A stretch of DNA of 64,000 bases from Nitrospira sp. (GTDB lineage Bacteria; Nitrospirota; Nitrospiria; Nitrospirales; UBA8639), in assembly GCA_024760505.1 (NCBI GenBank), contig CP058931.1:2304001-2368000 (forward strand). Reading direction: 5' to 3'. The position numbers and the translations under genes were made by a program. Shown here piece by piece: positions 25,501-32,919 of this stretch (position 1 is the stretch's first letter; every line of letters begins with the position of its first letter). The notes beneath the pieces are model-generated. The model searched no databases, had not been told where the DNA came from, and saw nothing but the letters and a program-made list of their open reading frames with translations.

Positions 25501-25682
25501 AAATTCTCCCTCAAAACCGCACATTTCAGGACTTTCTCGTTGATCAGACCTTTGCACGTGTCGGACGCCGGGTTATGGCTCTGAATGGACGTCGTCTGGA
25601 ACAGGGGACCGGGGATTCCCGACTCATTCTTCTTGTGATGGAGGATGTCACCGCAGAAAAAACAAAATCGAATTCTCATTAA
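22587..25682 (+). CDS. CheB-CheR-PAS hybrid signalling protein
   Basis: This 1031-residue multidomain protein begins with a Lys/Pro/Ser-rich disordered region (1-65). A CheB methylesterase domain follows (66-255) with GIGASAGGLEAFEEFF (Ser74), VVPHQSPSHTSLLPG (His101) and LSGTGSDGTLGLKAIK. CheR N-terminal and SAM-binding methyltransferase domains follow (about 270-530; VPGCGTGEEAYSLAILL, FGTDLDAQAIEVARKAIYP, CRNLLIYLEAQTQRRL). After this come a PAS-like segment, a striking heptad coiled coil of repeated STNEELQ units (about 720-790) and two PAS domains (about 800-1025). There is no kinase domain and no chemoreceptor gene nearby, so it may modify a distant receptor or act in a non-chemotaxis pathway. 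Unusually long spacing from upstream genes suggests its own promoter. Confidence 0.93.
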   Translation: MAPKAKTPKSKRKPQKPAKNSPSVKKTAPPTSAKTPSKAIRSSPKLPSPVKDIPRSSQSRKPRAGFPIVGIGASAGGLEAFEEFFTQMPPDSGLAFVVVPHQSPSHTSLLPGLLQKCTTMPVLEVADGLAVKPNTVYLALAGKNLALLNGRLQLMEPALQDRLPLPIDYFFRSLAEDQKHRAIGIILSGTGSDGTLGLKAIKGESGMTIAQEPQSAKYTGMPQSAIATGIVDYVCPSTQMPEQILAYIRGPYLAPIPSPLDQESDAGWFLQKVFVLLRDRTGNDFSLYKTNTIRRRIERRMNVHQIESPKQYLRYLVENPHELDALFQEILIGVTSFFRDPAAFEVLAHQGLPSLLDDKPDGDLVRVWVPGCGTGEEAYSLAILLREYMTHRKIRFHVQVFGTDLDAQAIEVARKAIYPAGIANDVNPKRLERFFIKEDSNYRVKKDIRDLVIFATHNLLADPPFTKLDLLSCRNLLIYLEAQTQRRLFPLFHYALKAKGLLFLGSSETIGEFEEGHFETVERKWKLYRRKAGATDRTTLEGFPMNRITGVRDRATGEDGVLPSPAPSIPALIETMLLEQYAPSSVIVNDRGEIVYIHGRTGTYLEPAPGKPNLILVNMAREGLRYDLAAALHQVTTQEREVVHHGIRVKTNGTYALVDLTVKRIEDPEALRGLYQVILESRPGTASLPGKRKKIGTDKQDTVSSLNVLQELRYTKQRLQHTNEELQTSNEELKSTNEELQSTNEELQSTNEELETSKEELQSLNEELLTVNAELQGKIDEQSATNDDLRNLLNSTEIATIFLDNDLNIKRFTPEAKQIVNLIATDVGRPLTDIASKLPDGRLIEQAQQVLHTLVYYHGEVQTTDGEWFILRILPYRTARNTIDGLVLTFLNITKSKKAEIVAKQAQEFAESIIQTVRQPLIVLDGQLRVVTANQAFYATFHLSPAEVEHCYFFEVGKSEWDVPALRRLLEEILPQNRTFQDFLVDQTFARVGRRVMALNGRRLEQGTGDSRLILLVMEDVTAEKTKSNSH

Positions 25683-25705
25683 CACCCGTCGGCCATGAGT
25701 GCCAT

Positions 25706-25922
25706 GTTCCGTCATCCCCGTCGGTGTTAAGCGGGGATCCAGCCGGAACGAAGCTCAGATGGACTCCCGATGACCAATGTCGGGAGTGACGGGAGCAGAG
25801 GGAGAGATGCCCGATGAACACTGTCGGGCATGACATCCGGGAATGGATGCCCGATACAAGCTGTCGGGTTTGTCACTTTTCTTCGTCATCCCCGCCGGTT
25901 TGTAGCGGGGATCCATCTTTCA
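25706..25922. repeat. Palindromic repeat cluster upstream of GIY-YIG gene 1
   Basis: Two hairpin types alternate. Type 1 is GTCATCCCCG-loop-CGGGGATCCA (25711-25741 and 25885-25917). Type 2 is CTCCCGA or ATGCCCGA, a 9-base loop, then TCGGGAG or TCGGGCAT (25761-25784, 25806-25832, 25847-25873). Arms are complementary within each unit. The last type 1 unit ends only nine bases before the nuclease ATG. The same units surround the second nuclease gene and are scattered at 33.7, 35.4, 36.3 and 54.2 kb. Confidence 0.85.
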
Positions 25923-25925
25923 AAT

Positions 25926-26219
25926 ATGATTAAATCCCCTTGTGTGTATATTTTGGCCAGTAAACCTCATGGCACCTTATATATTGGAGTAACCAGTCAT
26001 CTCATCAAGCGATGCTGGGAGCACCAAAACGGATTCGTGAAGGGATTTACCGATACCTACAATGTCCATAGATTGGTGTACTATGAAATTCACCCGGACA
26101 TGACTTTGGCAATTACCAGGGAAAAGCAACTCAAGAGATGGAATCGCGCATGGAAGATTCAATTGATTGAAAAACAGAATCCCGAATGGCGTGATCTGTG
26201 GGAAGAGGTTGTCTTATGA
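25926..26219 (+). CDS. GIY-YIG endonuclease-domain protein, copy 1
   Basis: The 97-residue protein is a stand-alone GIY-YIG domain of the UPF0213/YhbQ kind: CVYILASKPHGTLYIGVTSHL (GIY and YIG motifs), catalytic-type Arg in IKRCWEHQNGFVKGFTDTY, RLVYYEIHPDM, and the ending TREKQLKRWNRAWKIQLIEKQNPEW. Such proteins have a nuclease fold that cleaves one DNA strand using a metal ion; the biological target of this class is largely unknown. The start is the ATG directly after a palindromic repeat; no ribosome-binding site is evident. A second copy at 29320 is about 90 percent identical over the first 130 bases. Confidence 0.88.
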   Translation: MIKSPCVYILASKPHGTLYIGVTSHLIKRCWEHQNGFVKGFTDTYNVHRLVYYEIHPDMTLAITREKQLKRWNRAWKIQLIEKQNPEWRDLWEEVVL

Positions 26220-26257
26220 CTGGATTCCTGGTTGCATAGGCAAGTCGAGAATAAAGA

Positions 26258-26338
26258 TCAGATGGATGCCCGATTCACCATGTCGGGCATGACAATTATC
26301 TTCGTCATCCCCGCCGGTGGTGAGCGGGGATCCATCCG
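26258..26338. repeat. Palindromic repeats downstream of GIY-YIG gene 1
   Basis: One type 2 unit (GATGCCCGA, loop TTCACCATG, TCGGGCATGAC; 26266-26294) and one type 1 unit (CGTCATCCCCGCCGGT through GCGGGGATCCATCC; 26303-26337) close the nuclease-repeat block, about 60 bases before the histidine-kinase gene. Confidence 0.85.
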
Positions 26339-26397
26339 AAGGCTATGCCACCTAAATTCACGCTTCTGCGGGATGACTTGGGGAAAGCAAGAAACGC

Positions 26398-29199
26398 ATG
26401 AGTCCAAAGAAAAAATCAGCCGGCGGGCTTAACGTCCTACGTCAACAGGCTGAGAAGGCCCTGACAACCACTCGCGCGCAGGTAAAAAAGATGACGCTGG
26501 AGGAGGTCCAGCACCTCGTGCATGAACTCCAGGTCCATCAAATCGAACTGGAGATGCAAAACGAGGAATTGCGCCAGACACAAGTTGAGCTGGAGGTTGC
26601 GCGCGATCGCTATGCCACCTTGTTTGATTTTACACCGGTGGGATACCTCACCCTTGATGAGAGCCACGGCCATATTCTAGAGGCCAATTTGACCCTCTGT
26701 CATTTAATGGGTGTGTCACGCGTAGATATCCGCCATAAGAAGTTTGAACGATATGTGAATCCGGAGGATCAAGGAGCGTTTCGCCGGTATTTGGATGTTC
26801 TGAGGCAGACCCCGGGCACGCACCGTTCCGATATTCTAACGCTGCAGCATTCCCACACTCCCCGTCGGGTTACATTAGAAGGCTGTCTGGAGACCCATGG
26901 ATCTTCGGATATGATAAGTGTGTTTCGAATCGCGGTCGAGGATGTCACGATACAGGAGGAAGTCGAAAGCGCGCAGGAAGAGCAAAGGGCCTTGATGGCG
27001 GTCGTGATGGGGGGAGTCATGGATGCCATCGTGACCATCGATGAAGGCCAACGAATTGTCATGTTTAATAAAGCGGCGGAAAACATGTTTGGTTGTCCGG
27101 CCTCAAGCGCCCTTGGCCAACCGATAGAACGGTTTATTCCGGAGCGGTTTCGTACAGCCCATCAGCAACATTTTCAACAATTTAGGCGGAACCCGGAGCC
27201 CTTCCGTCACATGGGTGCGGCAAGAGAAATTTTCGGACTTCGAACCGGCGGAGAAGAATTTCCTATCGAAGCTACCATTTCACAAGTGCAGGTCAAAGAA
27301 AAAAGCAAGAAACTCTTCACTGTCGTGCTGCGAGACGTCACCGAACGTCGACACGCCCAGGAGATGCTGAAAAAAGACCAGCAATTTATTACGACCATTT
27401 TGGATACTGCCCCTGCTTTAGTGGTCGTCATGGATCGCCACGGGCAGATTATCCGGTTTAATCGCGCATGTGAAGCACTGACGGGGTATTCATTTGAAGA
27501 AGTTCGGCATAGACTCATTTGGGATATATTCCAACCGCCCATAATGGGGGTAGAGGAAGTGAAGGAATATTTTCAGGCCATTCTCCAAGGCCAGGCCCCG
27601 ACTTTTCAGGAAAATTATTGGGTCACAAAGGAGAATATTCGGCGCTGGATTGCGTGGTCTTATGCGGTGCTCAGGGACGACCAGGGTAGGGTGGACTTTG
27701 TGATCGTGACAGGGATTAACCTCACCGGTCAACGGAACGCGCAAAGAGCGTTAAAAAACGAACAGCGGTTCATTGCAAATGTGTTAAATACGACAGGAAC
27801 CCTGGTGATCATCCTGGACCCCCAATGGCGGATTCTTCGCATGAATCGGGCCTGTGAGCAGACGGTCCGGCACACGTTTCAAGGTCTGAAGGGACAGCCA
27901 TTCTGGAATCTCCTGACTCCTTCCGATGAAGACAAACAAGGAGCCACACAGGTGCTGGAGTCTTACAAAACAGGCCGGTTCCCTTGCGCCTTTGAATCGG
28001 CCATTCTGGATAAGGCACGTCGGCTCCGTTGGATTCAGTGGAACACGACCGCCAGCTACAAAAAAAACGGAGATGTGGAATATTTTATTGTGACCGGCAC
28101 CGATATCACCGCGCGCAAGCACACTGAACGGCTGCTCCAACAGAACGAAGAGCAGCTTCAGGCAATTCTTGATCACAGTCCGGTCGCCGTATGGCTCAAA
28201 GATCTTGAGGGGCGGTATCTGAAGGTCAATCGGCAGTTCGAAAAGAATACGGGTCTGTCCGAGAAGGAGATATTGGGCAAAACTGATACGCAAATTTTTT
28301 CTTCCGAACGGACTTCGCGATTTTGGGAAATTGATCACACCGTTCTTCAAACCGGGCAGGCCTATGAATCCGATGAAGTATGGGATCGTTCGGATGGAAT
28401 ACACACCGAACATGTGTTTAAATTTTTGTTGACGACTTCCAAAGGAAAACCCTATGCGCTCTGTGGAATTGCCACGGATATTACCCAACGAAAACAAGCG
28501 GAAACCATTCTTCAGAAAGCCTCTCAGCGCCTGGAAATCCAACAGCAGGAGCTTCGCTCACTGGCTGCCCAACTCCTGACGGCGCAGGAAGAGGAGCGCC
28601 GGCGTATATCCCGTGATCTGCATGATGATGTCAATCAACGGCTTGCGGTTCTGAGCTTGAAGCTGCAAGCTGCGCGAAACGTCCTTCCGGATCATCACCT
28701 CGTCACGCCAATGATCCAGGAGCTCTATGAAAACGTCGCCAATCTGTCCGATGATATTCGGCATTTGGCTTACCAATATCACCCGTCGATTCTCGATGAT
28801 CTGGGATTGGGCTCGGCTCTTCGCTCGTTGTGCGAAGACTTTGAGAAGTGGGAAGGGATCTCGGTCACGTGTGAGTTGCCCGATGGAGCACGAAAAATTT
28901 CCCAAGCGGTGGGCACATGTCTGTACCGTGTGGTCCAGGAGAGCTTGCGAAATGTTTCAAAGCATGCTCAGGCCTCCGCAGTCCATCTCATCTTGAGGGA
29001 GGACGAGCAGGAAATTACGCTCTCAATTCAGGACAATGGAAAAGGATTTGAGGTGGACGGGCTTCTTTCTCGAGGTTTGGGATTTGTCAGCATGAGAGAA
29101 CGGGTTCGTCTGGTGGGTGGAACCCTGTTGGTGGAGAGTCAGCCTGGCCATGGCACAATCGTGAAGGTCTCAATTCCGGGTAGCGAAACAAATAAGTAG
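26398..29199 (+). CDS. Multi-PAS NarL-type sensor histidine kinase
   Basis: The 933-residue protein has no membrane segments, so it senses a cytoplasmic signal. After a short coiled coil (28-65) come five PAS domains (about 65-175, 195-320, 325-445, 450-575, 585-710; note GYLTLDESHGHILEAN, MDAIVTIDEGQRIVMFNKAAENMFG, VVVMDRHGQIIRFNRACEALTGY). A HisKA_3 dimerisation domain follows with phospho-acceptor His742 in EEERRRISRDLHDDVNQRLAVL. The ATP-binding domain has the N-box Asn852 (ESLRNVSKHA), IQDNGKGF and GLGFVSMRERVRLVGG. HisKA_3 kinases pair with NarL/LuxR regulators, and two such genes lie downstream (30060, 30939). The gene is flanked by direct copies of a nuclease-repeat block. Confidence 0.95.
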   Translation: MSPKKKSAGGLNVLRQQAEKALTTTRAQVKKMTLEEVQHLVHELQVHQIELEMQNEELRQTQVELEVARDRYATLFDFTPVGYLTLDESHGHILEANLTLCHLMGVSRVDIRHKKFERYVNPEDQGAFRRYLDVLRQTPGTHRSDILTLQHSHTPRRVTLEGCLETHGSSDMISVFRIAVEDVTIQEEVESAQEEQRALMAVVMGGVMDAIVTIDEGQRIVMFNKAAENMFGCPASSALGQPIERFIPERFRTAHQQHFQQFRRNPEPFRHMGAAREIFGLRTGGEEFPIEATISQVQVKEKSKKLFTVVLRDVTERRHAQEMLKKDQQFITTILDTAPALVVVMDRHGQIIRFNRACEALTGYSFEEVRHRLIWDIFQPPIMGVEEVKEYFQAILQGQAPTFQENYWVTKENIRRWIAWSYAVLRDDQGRVDFVIVTGINLTGQRNAQRALKNEQRFIANVLNTTGTLVIILDPQWRILRMNRACEQTVRHTFQGLKGQPFWNLLTPSDEDKQGATQVLESYKTGRFPCAFESAILDKARRLRWIQWNTTASYKKNGDVEYFIVTGTDITARKHTERLLQQNEEQLQAILDHSPVAVWLKDLEGRYLKVNRQFEKNTGLSEKEILGKTDTQIFSSERTSRFWEIDHTVLQTGQAYESDEVWDRSDGIHTEHVFKFLLTTSKGKPYALCGIATDITQRKQAETILQKASQRLEIQQQELRSLAAQLLTAQEEERRRISRDLHDDVNQRLAVLSLKLQAARNVLPDHHLVTPMIQELYENVANLSDDIRHLAYQYHPSILDDLGLGSALRSLCEDFEKWEGISVTCELPDGARKISQAVGTCLYRVVQESLRNVSKHAQASAVHLILREDEQEITLSIQDNGKGFEVDGLLSRGLGFVSMRERVRLVGGTLLVESQPGHGTIVKVSIPGSETNK

Positions 29200-29277
29200 T
29201 ATGTGGCAAAGATCGGCTCGTGCCGGCAGGTTCAAGAATAGTTGGATACCCCGTCACTCATGTTAGTCTTTCAATTC

Positions 29278-29313
29278 TGTCATCCTCACCGGTGAGAAGC
29301 GGGGATCAATCTT
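29278..29313. repeat. Type 1 palindromic repeat before GIY-YIG gene 2
   Basis: GTCATCCTCACCGGTGAGAA then GCGGGGATCAATC is a decayed form of the type 1 hairpin. It ends seven bases before the nuclease ATG, the same placement as in front of copy 1. Confidence 0.75.
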
Positions 29314-29319
29314 TACGAT

Positions 29320-29613
29320 ATGATTAAAACCCCTTGTGTGTATATTTTGACTAATAAACCTCATGGTACCTTGTATATTGGAGTGACCAGTCATCTTATG
29401 AAGCGATGCTGGGAGCACCAAAACGGATTCGTTAAAGGATTTACTGATACTTACGATGGTCATAAATTGGTGTACTATAAAATTCACCCGGACATGACTT
29501 TGGCAATTACCAGGGAACAACAATTCAAAAGACGGAATCACGCCTGGAAGCTTCAATTGATTGAAGGGCATAATCCCGATTGGCGTGATCGAGGGGAAGA
29601 GATTGTCTCATGA
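29320..29613 (+). CDS. GIY-YIG endonuclease-domain protein, copy 2
   Basis: The 97-residue paralogue of the protein at 25926 keeps VYILTNKPHGTLYIGVTSHL, KRCWEHQNGFVKGFTDTY and AITRE. In the C-terminal helix the usual KRWNRAWK has become KRRNHAWK and the ending GHNPDWRDRGEE differs, which suggests relaxed selection in this copy. Thirteen differences were counted over the first 132 bases between the copies. The ATG follows a decayed palindromic unit with no ribosome-binding site, as in copy 1. Confidence 0.82.
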   Translation: MIKTPCVYILTNKPHGTLYIGVTSHLMKRCWEHQNGFVKGFTDTYDGHKLVYYKIHPDMTLAITREQQFKRRNHAWKLQLIEGHNPDWRDRGEEIVS

Positions 29614-29649
29614 CAGGATTCGTGGTCCTTTGGGCGTGAGGAGAATATC

Positions 29650-29965
29650 GACAGGATGGATTCCCAATAAAAATGTCGGGAATGACCGATCCTCTTCTTC
29701 ATCTGTCATCCCCGCAATGAGTCAGCGGGGATCCATCCGAAAGGAAATTAAGATGGACTCCCGATGACCAATGTCGGGAGTGACGGGAGCAGAGGGAGAG
29801 GCTCCCGATAACGAATGTCGGGAGTGACAATTATCTTCGTCATCCCCGCCGGTCGTCAGCGGGGATCCATCCGTAAGGAAATTAAGATGGACTCCCGATG
29901 ACCAATGTCGGGAGTGACGGGAGCAGAGGGAGAGGCTCCCGATAACGAATGTCGGGAGTGACGTC
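29650..29965. repeat. Palindromic repeat cluster with a 134-bp tandem duplication
   Basis: After a decayed type 2 unit, the block 29705-29838 is repeated at 29839-29972 with a period of exactly 134 bp and only a few differences. Each period holds one type 1 hairpin (GTCATCCCCGC through GCGGGGATCCATCC) and two type 2 hairpins (GACTCCCGATGACCAATG with TCGGGAGTGAC, and GGCTCCCGATAACGAATG with TCGGGAGTGAC). The second period fades after about 29962. A related mosaic lies at 25733-25834. There is no coding potential. Confidence 0.85.
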
Positions 29966-30059
29966 CGGAGGAAAATTTTGGATACACGCTGTTCGATGAG
30001 AGGTCCCAACGAATGCCTATGCGAATAAGCAACAAGCAGAACGACATAGGGCCTGTTCC

Positions 30060-30710
30060 ATGGTGACCCGACCTCGTGTATTATTAGCCGACGATCATGT
30101 ATTGGTTCTGGAGGGCTTGGCCAAGCTTATTACGGAGGACTGTGACCTTGTGGGGAAAGTGGAGGATGGGCGGGCCCTTCTTCAGGTTGCTCCGAATTTG
30201 GAGCCGGATGTCATCGTCTTGGACATTTCCATGCCAAAATTGAATGGACTGGATGCCGCCCGTCAACTGAAGAAATTACTTCCATCGGTCAAGCTGATTT
30301 TTCTGACCATGCATGCGGATCCTCTGTATGCCAAGGAAGCTTTTCAAATCGGGGCCTCCGGCTTTCTCTTAAAACGTTCTGCGGCTTCAGAGTTGATGCA
30401 AGCGATCCATGCTGTAATGAAAGGGCAGTACTATGTGACTCCGGCCATTGCCAAGGATTTTCTGAGTACAATAACTCAAACGAATCCGGTTCCCCAGGTC
30501 CAGAAAAAATCCTTGACGCCGCGACAGCGGGAAGTTCTTCAACTCATTGCCGAGGGTCACAGCACCAAACAGATCGCGACGATATTAGATGTGTGTCCTA
30601 AAACGATTGAATTTCATCGAACGCAGATTATCCGGGAGTTAAACCTTCATAGCACGGCGGAATTAACGAGATATGCCATTGCGCATGGCCTCATTGCTCC
30701 CGAGGAATAA
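30060..30710 (+). CDS. NarL/LuxR-family response regulator 1
   Basis: The 216-residue protein has an N-terminal receiver (RVLLADDHVLVLEGLAKLI; phospho-acceptor Asp55 in VIVLDISMPKLNGLDAA; Lys in GFLLKRSA) and a C-terminal LuxR helix-turn-helix (LTPRQREVLQLIAEGHSTKQIATILDVCPKTIEFHRTQI). It is the likely partner of the HisKA_3 kinase encoded 860 bp upstream; only the nuclease-repeat block intervenes. It is clearly paralogous to the regulator at 30939. Unlike that gene, no tandem CTAGG operator is seen in front of it. Confidence 0.95.
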   Translation: MVTRPRVLLADDHVLVLEGLAKLITEDCDLVGKVEDGRALLQVAPNLEPDVIVLDISMPKLNGLDAARQLKKLLPSVKLIFLTMHADPLYAKEAFQIGASGFLLKRSAASELMQAIHAVMKGQYYVTPAIAKDFLSTITQTNPVPQVQKKSLTPRQREVLQLIAEGHSTKQIATILDVCPKTIEFHRTQIIRELNLHSTAELTRYAIAHGLIAPEE

Positions 30711-30828
30711 CCCGTTGTTCGTGTTGCCCCCTGGCCAACCCCATGATCTGACTGCACGCACCGTGTGGTGGTTAGCTATTCGATAGGCTCAGAGTCAAGA
30801 GTGTGGCACGTGAAACGATGGGTACGGG

Positions 30829-30868
30829 ACTAGGAGGTTTTCCTTTGAGAACTAGGGATTTGCCTAGT
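30829..30868 (+). promoter_or_regulatory. Tandem CTAGG operator, copy 1 (before response regulator 2)
   Basis: Distal box ACTAGGAGGTTTTCCTTT at 30829 and proximal box ACTAGGGATTTGCCTAGT at 30851 start exactly 22 bp apart. The proximal box is an inverted repeat (ACTAGG/CCTAGT). The same pair recurs before the genes at 31809, 33936 and 36680. The two-helical-turn spacing suggests two dimers on one DNA face. Confidence 0.85.
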
Positions 30869-30938
30869 GGTGCGTGGGGTTCCCTTGTATACAATACGGC
30901 AGGCTGAAGGGTGCGACCTATTGTCTGGAAACGTCTAG

Positions 30939-31631
30939 ATGGCCGTTCATGTCTCTCATCTTCATGATATTTCATGTGGCGAAGGGTCCTTGACGAATCT
31001 TCCCCGTATTGTGTTGGCGGACGATCATCCCATGGTGCTGGAGGGGGTGGCCAAGCTTGTGGAGGATTTTGGCGAGGTCGTGGGGAAAGTGGAGGATGGA
31101 CGATCGCTGCTTGAAGTCGCTTCACATCTGAACCCGGATGTGGTGATCATGGATATTTCGATGCCGAGTTTAAACGGGCTGGAATCGGCCCGCCATCTCC
31201 AAAAACTTGTTCCCCGTTGTAAAATCATTTTCCTGACGATGCATGCGGATTCCGCCTACATTACCGCGGCATTTGAGGCCGGAGCATCTGGATATCTCTT
31301 GAAACGGTCTGCCGGTTCAGAACTTCAATTGGCGGTAAAGACGGTGTTGGCGGGCCGCCGGTATGTCACGCCTCTTGCCCTACGGGGGGAGGTCTCGCTT
31401 TTTGATCTCGTTGGAGGGGGAAAATCGTTGTTTAAGCTACTCACTCCTCGTCAACGGGAAGTCTTGCAGTTGATCGCCGAAGGCCGTTCCACCAAAGCCA
31501 TAGCCACCCTTCTCAATATTTCCACCAAAACGGTGGAATTTCATAAAGCTAAGGTCATGGAAACTTTAGGGATGCATACGATTCCAGAGTTGACCCAGTT
31601 TGCGGTGGCTTCCGGCCTGGTTGAGAAGTAG
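30939..31631 (+). CDS. NarL/LuxR-family response regulator 2
   Basis: The 230-residue protein has a receiver (RIVLADDHPMVLEGVAKLVEDF; Asp72 in VVIMDISMPSLNGLESA; Lys in GYLLKRSAG) and a LuxR helix-turn-helix (LTPRQREVLQLIAEGRSTKAIATLLNISTKTVEFHKAKV). It is a close paralogue of the regulator at 30060. By comparison the true start may be the TTG at 30990, preceded by GGCGAAGGG, which removes 17 unaligned residues. The tandem CTAGG operator ends about 70 bp before the ATG, so it may regulate itself and the three other genes with this operator. Confidence 0.93.
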   Translation: MAVHVSHLHDISCGEGSLTNLPRIVLADDHPMVLEGVAKLVEDFGEVVGKVEDGRSLLEVASHLNPDVVIMDISMPSLNGLESARHLQKLVPRCKIIFLTMHADSAYITAAFEAGASGYLLKRSAGSELQLAVKTVLAGRRYVTPLALRGEVSLFDLVGGGKSLFKLLTPRQREVLQLIAEGRSTKAIATLLNISTKTVEFHKAKVMETLGMHTIPELTQFAVASGLVEK

Positions 31632-31660
31632 ACGATTCCTATCATCTCTCCTCACTTCAT

Positions 31661-31700
31661 CCTAGGATTATTTCCCGAAAGGACTAGGGGTTTCCCTAGT
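31661..31700 (+). promoter_or_regulatory. Tandem CTAGG operator, copy 2 (before CBS-receiver gene)
   Basis: Distal box CCTAGGATTATTTCCCGA at 31661 and proximal box ACTAGGGGTTTCCCTAGT at 31683 are 22 bp apart. The proximal box here is a perfect inverted repeat around its central bases. It ends about 110 bp before the ATG at 31809, leaving room for a promoter. Confidence 0.85.
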
Positions 31701-31808
31701 TCTTTTTTTTTTCGTCAATCGGTATTTTACACCCTCACCTTAGCGGCAAAATCCCCCTGTACTCTGATGGTTTCATGGTTGAAACCGATGTGAAAGAGAG
31801 GCCCTCGG

Positions 31809-32846
31809 ATGAACAACCTTTTTTCATCTTCTCCGTTGGCGGAAGATCTGATGAACACCGCAGCCGTTCCTCTTCGACCCGGTCGTTTTGAGAAGGGTTT
31901 GGCTTTGCAATTTCTCTCCGGTCAATACAGCGGATGGCCGGTGGTCGATTCCACCAGGGAAATCCTGGGGGTCGTGACCGAACTCCGTCTGTTACAAGCC
32001 TGTTCACGCGTGAATTCCCTGGATGAACTGAGGGTCGAAGACACAATGACCACGCCGGTATATGTGTTTGAGCAGGATCCGCTCGATGTCGTGATGAAGG
32101 CGATGGTTCACAGCCAAGTTCTGAGGATGCCTGTGGTTCGTGATCGGCAGCTTGTCGGAGTCATTTCCCGGGGAGATGTCTTACGGCATAGCCTCCCGTT
32201 ATCTTCGCCTACCTCCCAATTCGTGTTTTCCTGTGCCTGGTGTGAACGGGTTCATGATCCCTCTGAGGGGCTGGTCGGAGCCGATGACTGGCGAGGTTTG
32301 GATGCATATTTGGTAAGGCATCAACTCACATTCTCCGATATCGAGCCTGCACAAACCTATTGCCCTTCCTGTCTGGAAATTCTTCAAGCGCTCCAGTCCA
32401 CATCGCCGGGTGTGTCGCGTGCCGAGGCCCAGGGTCAGGAAGTCCGTCCCTGTTTGTTGGTGGTCGATGATGATCCTTCCGTAGCCGGGTTGTTGGATCA
32501 AGCCCTTCAGGAATGGGGATATGAGGTGATTGTTGCGAGAAATGGGCGGGAGGGCCTGGATCTGTTAGGTGGCCGTTGCGTGGATGGAATTGTACTGGAT
32601 ATGCACATGCCCATTATGGATGGGCGGACCATGTTGGATGAACTACGCTGGTTGGGACATCAGATGCCGGTGGTCATGATGTCGGGCGCGTCGGAGGAAT
32701 CATTGCTCCGGCGGATGTTGCAGGAAGGTGCTCAAGGATTTTTCCTCAAACCGTTTCATCTGGCTTCTGTTCAACAAGCCTGCCGTAAGATCTTTCAAAA
32801 CGATGGGGTCAAGGCAGAGGCTTCTTCTCGTTTCCATGTGGCCTGA
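31809..32846 (+). CDS. CBS pair - zinc motif - receiver fusion protein
   Basis: The 345-residue protein begins with two CBS motifs (about 8-130: GWPVVDSTREILGVVTELRLL; LRMPVVRDRQLVGVISRGDVL), which usually bind adenosyl nucleotides. Next is a Cys4 segment (about 140-200: FSCAWCERVHDP, WRGLDAYLVRH, TYCPSCLEIL) of the kind found after PAS domains in bacterial sensor proteins. A complete receiver follows (about 218-335: LLVVDDDPSVAGLLDQAL; Asp264 in IVLDMHMPIMDG; GFFLKPF). There is no DNA-binding output, so it may compete for or relay phosphate. Its tandem CTAGG operator ties it to response regulator 2. Confidence 0.9.
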   Translation: MNNLFSSSPLAEDLMNTAAVPLRPGRFEKGLALQFLSGQYSGWPVVDSTREILGVVTELRLLQACSRVNSLDELRVEDTMTTPVYVFEQDPLDVVMKAMVHSQVLRMPVVRDRQLVGVISRGDVLRHSLPLSSPTSQFVFSCAWCERVHDPSEGLVGADDWRGLDAYLVRHQLTFSDIEPAQTYCPSCLEILQALQSTSPGVSRAEAQGQEVRPCLLVVDDDPSVAGLLDQALQEWGYEVIVARNGREGLDLLGGRCVDGIVLDMHMPIMDGRTMLDELRWLGHQMPVVMMSGASEESLLRRMLQEGAQGFFLKPFHLASVQQACRKIFQNDGVKAEASSRFHVA

Positions 32847-32919
32847 TGGAAGACGGATTCCGGTTAGAGCTGATGGATTTTCAAATGAGATATTGGGCAT
32901 TTTTCGGAAGGGGGGACGC

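Noticed and set aside
27784..28542. 252-codon open frame on the minus strand inside the histidine kinase gene
   Set aside because: The opposite frame encodes clearly conserved PAS domains; the antisense product has no motif or ribosome-binding site.
29705..29972. Regularly spaced palindromes considered as a CRISPR array
   Set aside because: There are only two 134-bp periods, the intervening sequence is also repeated instead of unique, and no cas gene is nearby.
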